Shown here: in pieces, positions 36,346-45,018 of the stretch
Numbering within the stretch: position 1 is the first letter of the stretch
Layout of the letters: every line of letters starts with the position of its first letter
Assembly: GCA_947475895.1 (NCBI GenBank)
Contig: CANJMF010000003.1
Location: 124,001 to 188,000 of the forward strand
DNA from: Fidelibacterota bacterium
GTDB lineage: Bacteria; Pseudomonadota; Alphaproteobacteria; Rhodospirillales; Rhodospirillaceae
Direction: 5' to 3'
Length of the DNA: 64,000 nt
Made by a program: the position numbers and the translations under genes
The notes under the pieces: model-generated
Seen by the model: only the letters and a program-made list of their open reading frames with translations
What the model was told of the DNA's origin: nothing
Database searches by the model: none

Positions 36346-37038
36346 TTATGCGGCTCGCCCGCAAGCCCGCGCCAGAGCGGTGGGTCCGCTGGCGTATCCG
36401 AGGATGCACGCGAAGTGACAGCCCGCCGCCAGCAGCACGAACAGATGCCAGATCGCCAACTGATATTGCAGGCCGCTCCACAGATAAAACGCGGCGCCAA
36501 TGCTGTAGAGCACGCAGCCGGCGGCGAGCAGCGGAAGTCCGGGATGTGGCAACGCTTCGCGCAAGGGGCGGTACGCGAAGACGACTGTCCAGCCGAGTGC
36601 CAGGTACGCGGGGATCGAAAGAATCTCGAACTGCGCCGGCACGGTGAACTTCAAGAGGATGCCAACGGCCGCCATGGCCCAGATGGTCGCGAACATTTTC
36701 CATCCGCGCACACCGCGCACGCACAGCAGCGCGAAGGGCGTGAAAGTGCCCGCAATCATGACGAAAATCGCTGCATGGTCGAAGCGCCGCAGCAGCGGCC
36801 GATAGGGATGGTCGATGTAAAGATTGTAGAGCGCCGAGCAGGTCAGCATGGCGACGAGGCCAAGGCCGTAGAGGCCGAGTGCCAGAAGCAGCGTGGATTT
36901 GATGTTGGCGTGATGACGTAGGCGCGCGCGCCGAATGGCGACGATGGCGATGGTAATAGCAGCGATCAGGCCGGCGCCGATTCCGGTGGCGTGAACCAGC
37001 GCGTCGGCGAACCACTCCAGACCTAACTCATTCCGCAC
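36346..37038 (-). CDS. trhA: TrhA / hemolysin III family membrane protein
   Basis: A 230-residue protein with seven predicted transmembrane helices of the PAQR/hemolysin III family. Conserved features are HATGIGAGLIAA near the N-terminus, CSALYNLYID, RRFDHAAIFVMIAGTFTPFAL and, at the end, WHLFVLLAAGCHFACIL with the metal-type His residues. The family affects membrane-lipid homeostasis; the name hemolysin is historical. It is divergent from the DUF2239 gene. Confidence 0.9.
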   Translation of the reverse strand: MRNELGLEWFADALVHATGIGAGLIAAITIAIVAIRRARLRHHANIKSTLLLALGLYGLGLVAMLTCSALYNLYIDHPYRPLLRRFDHAAIFVMIAGTFTPFALLCVRGVRGWKMFATIWAMAAVGILLKFTVPAQFEILSIPAYLALGWTVVFAYRPLREALPHPGLPLLAAGCVLYSIGAAFYLWSGLQYQLAIWHLFVLLAAGCHFACILGYASGPTALARACGRAA

Positions 37039-37102
37039 GCGACCGCTCCGTCGTCACATCTCCCATCAGCAATGGTTGAGAAGGGCTGGTGGTTCCAATG
37101 AT

Positions 37103-37149
37103 TTTTATACCGGGTAATATTTACTATATATATTTATCCGGGTATAAAA
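37103..37149. promoter_or_regulatory. AT-rich inverted repeat with promoter-like sequence upstream of DUF2239 gene
   Basis: TTTTATACC (37103-37111) and GGTATAAAA (37141-37149) form 9-bp perfect arms around an AT-rich centre. Each arm is followed inward by a copy of CCGGG. The right arm also reads as a -10 element (TATAAAAT, 37143-37150), so a protein bound here would block initiation. The regulator is unknown; DUF2239 autoregulation is speculation. Confidence 0.65.
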
Positions 37150-37179
37150 TGAGGTTCGAGCCTCTAAGGAGCTGATTTT

Positions 37180-37776
37180 ATGGCGTCCTCTTCCCAGCGC
37201 TGCACGGCCTTCGCCGGCCCCAAATTGGTAACAAGCGGGGCTTTGGCCGATGTGGCTGCCGATGTGAAGCCGCTCATTCAACCCGGCGCACCCGAGTCCG
37301 TCCTGATCTTCGACGACGCGACGGGTGCCGTGATCGATGTGGATTTTCGCGGCACCGTCGCCGATGTGCGCGCGCGGCTCGACAGCGCGCCGCCGTCCGA
37401 TGTCGTCGCAGCACCCCCACCGCAAGGCCCAGGGCGGCCCAAGCTCGGCGTTGTCGCGCGCGAGGTGACCTTGCTCCCGCGCCATTGGGAGTGGCTTAAG
37501 TGCCAGCCCGGCGGCGCGTCCGTGACGCTACGCAAGCTCGTGGACGAAGCGCGCCGGACTGGCGGTGACAAGGATCAGCGCCGCCAATCGCAGGAAGCCG
37601 CCTATCGCTTTATGGCGGCCATGCTCGGCAACGAGGCGGGCTTTGAGGAAGCGGCGCGGGCGCTGTTTCGCGGCGATGCTGCAGGCTTCAACGACCTCAC
37701 CGAATCCTGGCCCGTCGGCTTTCGCAATTATGCCCGCAAGCTTGCGGCGGGCGCTCTCGTGCCTGAAGGTGCCTGA
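37180..37776 (+). CDS. DUF2239 family protein
   Basis: A 198-residue cytoplasmic protein with ribosome site AAGGAG (37166-37171, 8 nt from ATG). Blocks typical of DUF2239 are LIFDDATGAVIDVDFRGT, GRPKLGVVAREVTLLPRHWEWL and a helical second half with SVTLRKLVDEARR and ESWPVGFRNYARKLA. The GPGRPKLGVVAREVTLLPRHW part resembles a DNA-binding or ribbon-helix-helix-like element. Function unknown. The promoter carries a prominent inverted repeat. Confidence 0.87.
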   Translation: MASSSQRCTAFAGPKLVTSGALADVAADVKPLIQPGAPESVLIFDDATGAVIDVDFRGTVADVRARLDSAPPSDVVAAPPPQGPGRPKLGVVAREVTLLPRHWEWLKCQPGGASVTLRKLVDEARRTGGDKDQRRQSQEAAYRFMAAMLGNEAGFEEAARALFRGDAAGFNDLTESWPVGFRNYARKLAAGALVPEGA

Positions 37777-37824
37777 GGCTGTTTGCTATCCCCTTGGCGA
37801 AACAGGGTTTGTTTTAGACCCCCC

Positions 37825-37912
37825 TAAGTTCATGGGCTCGTTTGTATTTTAGTTAACCTCTTGATGTACTTCTACAAACGCCCGATTGGACCATAAGTTC
37901 ATGGGGTCGTTT
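37825..37912 (+). repeat. Paired 19-nt repeat, pair 1 (69 bp offset)
   Basis: TAAGTTCATGGGCTCGTTT at 37825-37843 is repeated with one change (TAAGTTCATGGGGTCGTTT) at 37894-37912, exactly 69 bp on. The intervening 50 bases are not repeated. The same motif occurs as a second pair with the same 69 bp offset, inverted, at 51170-51258. The second copy ends 23 nt before the HAD gene start. Confidence 0.9.
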
Positions 37913-37935
37913 TTCATCACCACGTCGAATCACGC

Positions 37936-40398
37936 ATGACGATCACCGATCAACGTCTGCTCACTGCCTACGAAGGCCTCGCCTCGGGCCGCTATGCGAC
38001 GTTGTCTGTCGACATCTTCGACACCTTGCTGTGGCGGCGCGTGCCCGAGCCCGCCGACGTGTTCATCATGCTCGGCCAACAACTCGCCGCTGCCAATCGT
38101 TTGGGGCGTCACGTGTCCGCTGTCGCCTTCGCGGAATTGCGCCGCGCGGCCGAACGCGCCGCTCGTGAAAAAGTTCAAGCCGTCACCGGCTACCGCGAGG
38201 TCACGCTCGCCGATATTTACGCGGCCTTTGCCGACAACAATTTCGCCGACGATTTCACCATCGATGTGCGCGCCGAAGCCGAGCTTGCGTGCGAACGCGG
38301 ATTGTTGATGTGCGACCCCCAAGTCGCCGCACTCATCGAAGCCGCCAAGCAACTGGGCCGGCGCGTCATCCTCGTCTCCGACACGTACTTCACCAGCGCG
38401 CAAATCCGCGATCTTCTGGCGACCGCCGGATTCACATCCAACATCGACCGCCTTTACGTCTCCTGCGAAGCCGGCAAGCCCAAATACCGCGACTTGTTCG
38501 ACACCGTGCTTAAAGACCTCGATCACAGTCCCGATAAACTCGTCCACGTTGGCGACAGTCCCGAGGCGGATATTCAGCCATGCCAACAGCGCCGCATCGC
38601 CGCGGTTTACTACGATAAATGGAGCCACATCCCGCGCGTTCAGAACCAAGAATTTCCGCGCGAAACCGCGCGTCGTCATGTCGCGCTCATAACCCACGGC
38701 GATTTCGGCCTCACCGGCTTGCGCTCGCGCTTGCATCACCGCGCGCCCACTGAACTCGCCGCAGACCTCAAGCCTTATTGGCGTTACGGCGCATCCACTT
38801 TGGCGCCCGTATTCGCCGCCTTCGGCCGCTGGGTCGTCGGCACAACGCGCGCGGCCCATATCAAAACCATTCACGGCATCATGCGCGAAGGCCGCTTCCT
38901 CGACCGCGTTGTCGCCGCGTGTGCGCGCGATCTTAAAGCCGATCTCGCCACTCAAGAAGTTTGGCTCTCACGCCGCGCGGTTTTGCGCGCGTCGCTTTAT
39001 CCCAACGAATTCGACACGCTCGCAGAATTCGTCATGGTGACGCCCGGTCACGGCACCGACGAAATCCTGCGCGAAATGGGTCTCGTGCGCGCCGATCTTC
39101 CTGCCGGCTTTGAGATCGGTCAGCCCGACGCACTTGAAGTCCTCTGCCGCATCATTGTGACGACGCCCAACGTGCGCGACAAAGTGCTCGCCGTGTCCGC
39201 GCGTCATCGCGCCAATCTTTTAAAGGGCCTCGGCAAGCTGTTCGATCTCGCCAAGCCGCAAGCGATCGCGCTCATGGACCTTGGCTATGCCGCCACCATT
39301 CAAAACATTCTCTCCCGCATTCTCGCGCGCGAAGGCGCCAAGACAAGGTTCGTCGGCCTCTATCTCGCCCTCAACGAACGCGCCGCCGTCGCCACGCGCG
39401 CTGGCTCCGAACTCCACGGCTATTTGAACGACCGCGGCTTCGGCGGCCCTGTGGCCGCGTTGCTCTCACGCACACCCGACGTCCTCGAACACGCTTGCAT
39501 GTGCCCCGAGGGAAGTCTCGCCGGTTACGATGATGCCGGCGCGCCGGTGTTGTTGCCCAATCAACGCGCGGAAACGCAGCTTACGCAAATGCAAGCGCTT
39601 CAAGACGGCATCATGGCCGGTATCGCCGCCATCAATGCCATGCTCGGCGATGTGCCCCATGACTCGCCCACGCTTAAAAGCCAAGTCGCGCAGATCATCA
39701 CGTCCGCCATGCTGCATCCAACGCCGGAAGACGCGGCGACGATTGGGGCTTGGCGTCACGAAGCCAACTTCGATCTCACCGATGTGCGCAAACTCACCGA
39801 CCTCAACATCGATCCGCGCGAACTCGAGTATCGCGGCTTATCGGCTTTAGGCGATGTCGGCCGCCACCAAGTTTATTGGCCCGCCGCCGCGTTCATGGCC
39901 GCCAACCCGTTCCTCGCCAGCGCCTTCGCCGCCGGCGCCAACAACACCTTCGACGCCACGCATCTGACCTCGGGCCCTCTGCTCGGCATGCTGACGGTAT
40001 GCCCCGACGCCGGCATTGGCTTCGACATGAAACGCGCCGGCGCGGTGTCGCTTGGCATCAACGCCTTTGGTCGCGGCCATATCCAAGGGGCCATCAAACC
40101 GTTCGGACCCGACGCTTATCTGCGGCTCAAGTTTATCTGGCCCGGCGCGCGCAGTGTCATTCAGATCGACGAAATGTCCGTGACTTATATCGGCGAAAGC
40201 GAGCAGCGCGAAGCACCCGTCCGAAAAATGGCGTGGTCCGGTACACGCGATGCCGCCGGTGCGCAAATCACCGAAACCACAACGCCTGCTGAAACGGTTG
40301 TCGAGCTTGGCACGCCGCCATCGTGGCCCCACGCGCTTGAGTTAAAGCTGCGATTCAAATATCTGCGTATCGATCCGATGTTTGGAGGGGGCCCATGA
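37936..40398 (+). CDS. Large HAD-superfamily hydrolase of a glycan-type cluster
   Basis: An 820-residue protein. The N-terminal domain (about 1-230) is a HAD phosphatase: nucleophile Asp26 in SVDIFDTLLWR, motif II in RVILVSDTYFT and motif IV in HVGDSPEADI. A central region of about 450 residues has blocks such as ALMDLGYAATIQNILSRIL. A C-terminal beta-rich domain of about 150 residues may be a carbohydrate-binding type module; that is inference. HAD proteins of this form accompany glycosyltransferases in polysaccharide loci, and its stop overlaps the GT2 start (ATGA). It has no good ribosome site of its own. A 12-codon ORF (37901-37939) overlaps its ATG. Confidence 0.85.
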   Translation: MTITDQRLLTAYEGLASGRYATLSVDIFDTLLWRRVPEPADVFIMLGQQLAAANRLGRHVSAVAFAELRRAAERAAREKVQAVTGYREVTLADIYAAFADNNFADDFTIDVRAEAELACERGLLMCDPQVAALIEAAKQLGRRVILVSDTYFTSAQIRDLLATAGFTSNIDRLYVSCEAGKPKYRDLFDTVLKDLDHSPDKLVHVGDSPEADIQPCQQRRIAAVYYDKWSHIPRVQNQEFPRETARRHVALITHGDFGLTGLRSRLHHRAPTELAADLKPYWRYGASTLAPVFAAFGRWVVGTTRAAHIKTIHGIMREGRFLDRVVAACARDLKADLATQEVWLSRRAVLRASLYPNEFDTLAEFVMVTPGHGTDEILREMGLVRADLPAGFEIGQPDALEVLCRIIVTTPNVRDKVLAVSARHRANLLKGLGKLFDLAKPQAIALMDLGYAATIQNILSRILAREGAKTRFVGLYLALNERAAVATRAGSELHGYLNDRGFGGPVAALLSRTPDVLEHACMCPEGSLAGYDDAGAPVLLPNQRAETQLTQMQALQDGIMAGIAAINAMLGDVPHDSPTLKSQVAQIITSAMLHPTPEDAATIGAWRHEANFDLTDVRKLTDLNIDPRELEYRGLSALGDVGRHQVYWPAAAFMAANPFLASAFAAGANNTFDATHLTSGPLLGMLTVCPDAGIGFDMKRAGAVSLGINAFGRGHIQGAIKPFGPDAYLRLKFIWPGARSVIQIDEMSVTYIGESEQREAPVRKMAWSGTRDAAGAQITETTTPAETVVELGTPPSWPHALELKLRFKYLRIDPMFGGGP

Positions 40399-41273
40399 GA
40401 AACCGTTTCTGTATGGTCACCACCAACTTCAATTACGGTGACTACCTCGACGATTGCATGCATTCTATTGTCACCAGCCGCGGCTTCGACCGCGTCGACT
40501 ACATCGTTATGGACGGCGGCTCGACGGATACCTCTGTCGAAACCATCAAGAAATTCGCGCCAAAGCTCACTCACTGGCAGTCAGAAAAAGACGCCGGCAT
40601 GTATCACGCCATCGAGGCAGGCTTTGCGAAATCCGACGCGCCTTATATGGGCTGGCTCAATTCCGACGATCAGTTGGCGCCCTGGGCGCTGCAAACCGCC
40701 ATGGATATCTTCGATCAGTTGCCCGAAGTGCGCTGGATCACATCGCGCTTTCCCATGCAGGCCCGCAAAGACGGCACGGTGATCAAGGCCGACTTCGTGC
40801 CGGGCGTCGACAATTGGGGCTTCTTCAATGGCGAACACGTGCGTTCGCTGGGCTTGCCGTCGTCGGGCTGGATCGTGCAGGACTGCACCTTCTGGCGCCG
40901 CGATCTCTGGGACGAAGTCGGCGGCGCATTCGATCATTCATTGAAACTCGCCGGCGATTTCGAGTTGTGGGCGCGCTTCATTCAAAAGACCGATCTCTAC
41001 GTCGTGCCCGTGCCCTTTGGTATTTACCGCGTTCACGGCGCCAATGCCGCCATTACCAAACGCGACGTCTACCGCGACGAATGCGTCACGGTCCTGAAGC
41101 GCTATACGCCAATCATTCCGGAAGATTTGAAGCGCCTGAATGAGCGCGTCATCGCCAAACATTTAAAGGCGATTGGCTTCGGTCACCTTGTCGATCAAAA
41201 GATGGGCCCGCCCATCAAAACCATTCTCTACGATCACGCCGAAGGGCGTTACGTGGCCGGAGAGCAGGGCTAG
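40395..41273 (+). CDS. GT2 family glycosyltransferase
   Basis: A 292-residue GT-A fold transferase. The first strand is CMVTTNFNYGDYLDDCMHSI, followed by YIVMDGGSTDTSVETIKKF and the metal-binding NSDDQLAPWAL in place of the usual DxD. A later KLAGDFELWARFIQKTDLYVV block is typical of GT2 enzymes using nucleotide sugars. It overlaps the HAD gene by 4 nt, so both act together. It is convergent with the oxidoreductase fusion, sharing CTAG. Confidence 0.9.
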   Translation: MRNRFCMVTTNFNYGDYLDDCMHSIVTSRGFDRVDYIVMDGGSTDTSVETIKKFAPKLTHWQSEKDAGMYHAIEAGFAKSDAPYMGWLNSDDQLAPWALQTAMDIFDQLPEVRWITSRFPMQARKDGTVIKADFVPGVDNWGFFNGEHVRSLGLPSSGWIVQDCTFWRRDLWDEVGGAFDHSLKLAGDFELWARFIQKTDLYVVPVPFGIYRVHGANAAITKRDVYRDECVTVLKRYTPIIPEDLKRLNERVIAKHLKAIGFGHLVDQKMGPPIKTILYDHAEGRYVAGEQG

Positions 41274-43279
41274 CGCTCCAGAAACGCTTCCACTTTCGCC
41301 GCCACTTCCGGCGCGGTCAAAACACTGCGCGAAATTTTGCCCGAGAAAATGTGCCAAAAGCCCGGCGTCGGCTGTTCGACAATGGTCACGCGTGTATCGG
41401 TCTTGTCCTGATAGGGCAGCACCACGCGCGCCATATACATCGAACGCAGGTGCTTGCATTTATCGACGTTCGGAATGTAGGGCTTCCATTTCTTCAGGTA
41501 ACCCTTGAAGCGCTTCGCGCGCCGCTGCGGCTGATCGTAGTAGGCGACATCGTGCTTGAATGTCGGCAACGTTCCGATGGTGCGTTCCAGTACCGATAGC
41601 TCCACGTCATACAGCAGATAGTCGTTGGCGAAGCCGTAAGGCATCACGCCAAAAAACGGCCCGTCAATCACCGACCATCCGGCCCGTGCCCACGGCGTGC
41701 GCGCGACGGGCATTTCGCACAGTTCGTATTGATACGTATGCAACGGAACGCCGAGCGACTTATTCAGCACATTGATGTTGCTGTAAGTCGCATTCACCAC
41801 GGCCGCGACGTGCGTTTTTGTATCGCCATAGGCCAGCTCAAACCCGTCGCCGGCGCGCTTCACGGACGAAACCTCGGTCTTCGTCAAAAGCGTGATCTTG
41901 GGCTCGGCAGCAATGGCCTTCATCAGCAATTCGCGCAGGACGTTGGCGTCGAAGATTTGCTCCGGCACGCCGACGCTCAGATCGATCATCTCACGGGTAA
42001 ATGGAATGCCCGGCGGCCACGACTCTTTGTAGGGCAGGCCGATGCGTTTACAGAACGCCTTGAATTTCTCGGCGCTCGTGAGGCTGCCGTCCTTCGCCAC
42101 CAGATAATGGTTGGTCAAATCGCGCACGATGGCGGGGCCGAACATTTTCTCGAAGCGCCGCTTGGCCTCGTTGGTTTCCTGCGCCGTCTTGTCGTCGCGC
42201 GGATAGTGATAACCCATGTGCACGCGGTATTGGTTCACCAGGGATGCGCCGGAAATGATCTTGGGCGCGCGCTCCAAAAGCAGCACCGAGAAGCCCTTTT
42301 TCGCGATTTCCAGCGCGGTCAACGCGCCGAATACGCCGCCGCCCACCACGGCCACAGTGCGGGCCGTTTCCTCCATCACGCGGATCTGCTGACGCGCGAC
42401 CGGCAGGTAACGCTTTAGCGTCAGAGCCGTGTCGTGCTTGTTCGTAAAGGCTTTGAGCATCGGCCCAAGCATCGCTTCCAAAATATCCTGACGGATTTTG
42501 CGTGGCTTGCCCGTGGTGGTCAGGGCCGTCGTGAAGCCCTGGCGGGTCGCGACGCCGGCAAAGTCGGCGACCAGCGCGGGCTTCTTCTGGCCCGCAAAAT
42601 AAATCCGCAGGCGCTCGATCCTTCGTGTGTGCGCCAAGTTCGATCGCGCTGTTACCTCGATCTTGCCCGGATACCGCAAAGCAATGGCGTCATCGGACCA
42701 CGCTTGCACCGTCGGCTTGGCGTTCGCTGCGATGAGCTTTGTATCGAGCAGGATTTGCAGCATATGCGGCAACAGCGCCGTTGCCGGCGTGTAGCGCTTC
42801 TTTTGCGCGGGCGCGGCCGCGCGCGAGAACTCGATTTCAACGCGCGCGATTTGGCTTTTGTGCTTGGCTGCGAACGTCGCGACATCGCGGGTCAACGCCG
42901 CATAATGCCATTGCGAAGCCACCATAATGCGCAAAGCGTGTTTTCGCGCGAGCGTTTCGATGTGACTAAGGTCGGCGTTCGTCAATGCCAACGGCTTCGG
43001 AAGGATGAAGTTCTTGGCGCCGATGGTTGCGAAGTCCGCTAAAACGGCGGCGAGAATGGGTTGGTGTACGCACAGGTCGAACACATCGCCTGCACTGGGC
43101 TTGCCGAAGCGTTTGCGCCATGCACCCGCCGTGGCGGCATACGGCAATACGCTCAAAATCCCGTCGCGCGGCGCGCGGCGGCTGACGATGGATTTTAAAA
43201 GGACGTCGGCATGCGCAGCGTATTTCTCGGCGATACGCGCGCCATAGCTTCCTGCCCCGACAATGGTGATATTCAGCAT
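41270..43279 (-). CDS. Fusion of a Gfo/Idh/MocA-like oxidoreductase and an FAD-dependent oxidoreductase
   Basis: A 669-residue protein starting at ATG 43279. The N-terminal half begins MLNITIVGAGSYGARIAEKY, an NAD(P) Rossmann motif. It has the Gfo/Idh-type Lys-Pro element FILPKPLALTNADLSHIETLARKH, with Pro replacing the usual Glu. The second half begins at about residue 306 with TVAVVGGGVFGALTALEIAKKG, an FAD-binding Rossmann motif (GGGVFG at 313-318). NQYRVHMGYHYPRDD and a C-terminal WHIFSGKISRSVLTAPEV follow. I know of no standard protein with this order. Neighbours suggest modification of an activated sugar or glycan. A longer reading to 43606 adds unrelated sequence. Confidence 0.88.
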   Translation of the reverse strand: MLNITIVGAGSYGARIAEKYAAHADVLLKSIVSRRAPRDGILSVLPYAATAGAWRKRFGKPSAGDVFDLCVHQPILAAVLADFATIGAKNFILPKPLALTNADLSHIETLARKHALRIMVASQWHYAALTRDVATFAAKHKSQIARVEIEFSRAAAPAQKKRYTPATALLPHMLQILLDTKLIAANAKPTVQAWSDDAIALRYPGKIEVTARSNLAHTRRIERLRIYFAGQKKPALVADFAGVATRQGFTTALTTTGKPRKIRQDILEAMLGPMLKAFTNKHDTALTLKRYLPVARQQIRVMEETARTVAVVGGGVFGALTALEIAKKGFSVLLLERAPKIISGASLVNQYRVHMGYHYPRDDKTAQETNEAKRRFEKMFGPAIVRDLTNHYLVAKDGSLTSAEKFKAFCKRIGLPYKESWPPGIPFTREMIDLSVGVPEQIFDANVLRELLMKAIAAEPKITLLTKTEVSSVKRAGDGFELAYGDTKTHVAAVVNATYSNINVLNKSLGVPLHTYQYELCEMPVARTPWARAGWSVIDGPFFGVMPYGFANDYLLYDVELSVLERTIGTLPTFKHDVAYYDQPQRRAKRFKGYLKKWKPYIPNVDKCKHLRSMYMARVVLPYQDKTDTRVTIVEQPTPGFWHIFSGKISRSVLTAPEVAAKVEAFLER

Positions 43280-43408
43280 GCGAGAAAACCGGCGGAAGCC
43301 ACAGTTCACAGTGGAATTGACGAGGGTCACCCATGCAAGATGGGGCACGGACTGATACCGGCCTCGTCGCGTGCCGACAAGGCTAAACATTTGGAGCGTT
43401 AAGCGGTC

Positions 43409-44521
43409 ATGGCGGAAAACGCCCCTTCTTATACGATTGCCGTGAGCCGCTCGCCCGGCGAGAGCCGTATGGCGCTGTTGGTGGGCGACGCACTGCTTGA
43501 GGTGGTGCATCGGCGCGATGCCGACATTCAACCGGGTTCCGTCTACGCCGGCCGCATCGGCGCGCGCGTGCCGGGGATCGACGCTGTCTTCGTCGAAATC
43601 GGTCATGCCGTTCCCGGCGTGTTGAAAATCAAATCGCCGCCGCCGGAAGGCACTGCCATCGCGGTGTCCGTGGTGGTTCCCGCGCGTGCCGACAAGGGGG
43701 CCGAACTCAAGGCTGTAAATCAGCCACTGAACGGCGCTTCGATCCCGTCACTTTTAACCGCCGCGCCCGATCCGGTGTTGGCGTGGTGGGTGCAGTACGG
43801 GCCGGATATCCAGCGCATTGTTTGCAACACCGCGCGCGAAGCCAAGCGCGTCGAACAAACGATCAAAGGCGCCTCCGCCCAAGTTCATAACGGCACGGAC
43901 CTATTTACCGACCTCGGCATCGACGAGGCCATCGAAACAGCATTGCGTCATGCGGTCGCGTTACCTGGAGGCGGCAGTCTGCTGATCGAAACCACATCTG
44001 CGGTCACGGCCATCGATATCAATTCGGGCTCAAGTGATCCAGCGACCGCCAACCACGCGGCCATGGCAGTCATCGCGCGCGAGCTGCGCAAACGTAATGT
44101 CGCCGGTCATCTCGTGATCGATGTGATTCCCGGCAAGGGAACCGGCGCATTGCCGCGGTTGCTGACGCGCGCACTCGGCGAGGATCCCATTCCGGCGCGT
44201 GTCGCGGGCGTTACGCCGCTGGGTATGATCGAACTGACGCGCCAACGCCTCGGGCTTTCGTTGGCTGAACAGCTTCTGGATGAAACCGGTGCATTGAGTG
44301 TTGCCAGCACCGCCTATGCTTGCTTGCGACACAGCGTGCGACAGGCCCTGAGCGAGAAAATCGCGACGCCCGCTGTTTTTGCAGCGCCCGATGTGGTCGC
44401 GCTTCTTCAAGGACCACTGCGTGCCGCGCTCGTTGAAGCCAACGATATTCTCAAAACCGAGATTGTGCTTAAATCAGATTCGTCGTTTGCACGTGCGCGC
44501 TTCATGTGCAAACCGGCCTGA
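43409..44521 (+). CDS. rng: Ribonuclease E/G family protein (short form)
   Basis: Endoribonuclease of the RNase E/G family, 370 residues. S1-like RNA-binding blocks are VYAGRIGARVPGIDAVFVEIG. The catalytic metal-binding aspartates are Asp203 in TAIDINSG and Asp238 in GHLVIDVIPG. The CPxC zinc link of E. coli RNase E/G is absent, consistent with the short alphaproteobacterial form. It is followed by yacG and tRNA-Phe, an arrangement common in this class. It is divergent from the oxidoreductase fusion, 129 nt apart. Confidence 0.9.
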   Translation: MAENAPSYTIAVSRSPGESRMALLVGDALLEVVHRRDADIQPGSVYAGRIGARVPGIDAVFVEIGHAVPGVLKIKSPPPEGTAIAVSVVVPARADKGAELKAVNQPLNGASIPSLLTAAPDPVLAWWVQYGPDIQRIVCNTAREAKRVEQTIKGASAQVHNGTDLFTDLGIDEAIETALRHAVALPGGGSLLIETTSAVTAIDINSGSSDPATANHAAMAVIARELRKRNVAGHLVIDVIPGKGTGALPRLLTRALGEDPIPARVAGVTPLGMIELTRQRLGLSLAEQLLDETGALSVASTAYACLRHSVRQALSEKIATPAVFAAPDVVALLQGPLRAALVEANDILKTEIVLKSDSSFARARFMCKPA

Positions 44522-44552
44522 AGAATAACGTTCGAACCGCTACATCACGCCC

Positions 44553-44783
44553 ATGACCGCCGATCCGCCATCAGACGACTCTGCCCAACGCCCCGCCGCC
44601 GTCCGTGTAACCTCGGCCAAATGCGTGCGCTGCGGCGAGCCGGTTCAGCCGCGTAACCGGCCCTTCTGTTCCCAGCGTTGCGCCGATGCCGACCTGGGAA
44701 GCTGGTTCACAGGGCGCTACCGCGTTGAGACCAATGAGGCGCCAACCGTGGGCCCGGACCAGGACGAAGACGAAAATTCCTGA
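44553..44783 (+). CDS. yacG: DNA gyrase inhibitor YacG
   Basis: A 76-residue zinc protein that binds the GyrB subunit. The four-Cys site is clear: CVRCGEPVQPRNRPFCSQRCADADLGSW (CX2C then CX3C). The C-terminus is acidic. It lies 31 nt after rng and 120 nt before tRNA-Phe. Confidence 0.93.
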   Translation: MTADPPSDDSAQRPAAVRVTSAKCVRCGEPVQPRNRPFCSQRCADADLGSWFTGRYRVETNEAPTVGPDQDEDENS

Positions 44784-44903
44784 GGCGCGCGCGGGAATAG
44801 CGCCAAAATCGCGAAAGAATTCATATAACTAGCGCGGATTTGCACGGCTGGACACGTGGGGCGTTCTCTTTTATAAAGCGCGGCCTTCCACAGCCAGTCC
44901 AGT

Positions 44904-44979
44904 GCCCGGATAGCTCAGCTGGTAGAGCAACGGATTGAAAATCCGTGTGTCGCTGGTTCGATTCCGGCTCCGGGCACCA
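44904..44979 (+). tRNA. tRNA-Phe (GAA), CCA encoded
   Basis: 76 nt. The acceptor stem GCCCGGA pairs with TCCGGGC, the discriminator is A, and CCA is encoded at 44977-44979. The anticodon loop TTGAAAA sits on ACGGA/TCCGT, giving anticodon GAA. The T loop GGTTCGATTCC and D arm GCTCAGCTGGTAGAGC are standard. Confidence 0.97.
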
Positions 44980-45018
44980 CTTTTCCGCACATAGACCTAA
45001 TAAATCCGATCTCGTAAC

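Noticed and set aside
43280-43606. N-terminal extension of the oxidoreductase fusion
   Set aside because: Overlaps rng on the other strand; the conserved MLNITIVGAG start at 43279 fits the Rossmann fold.
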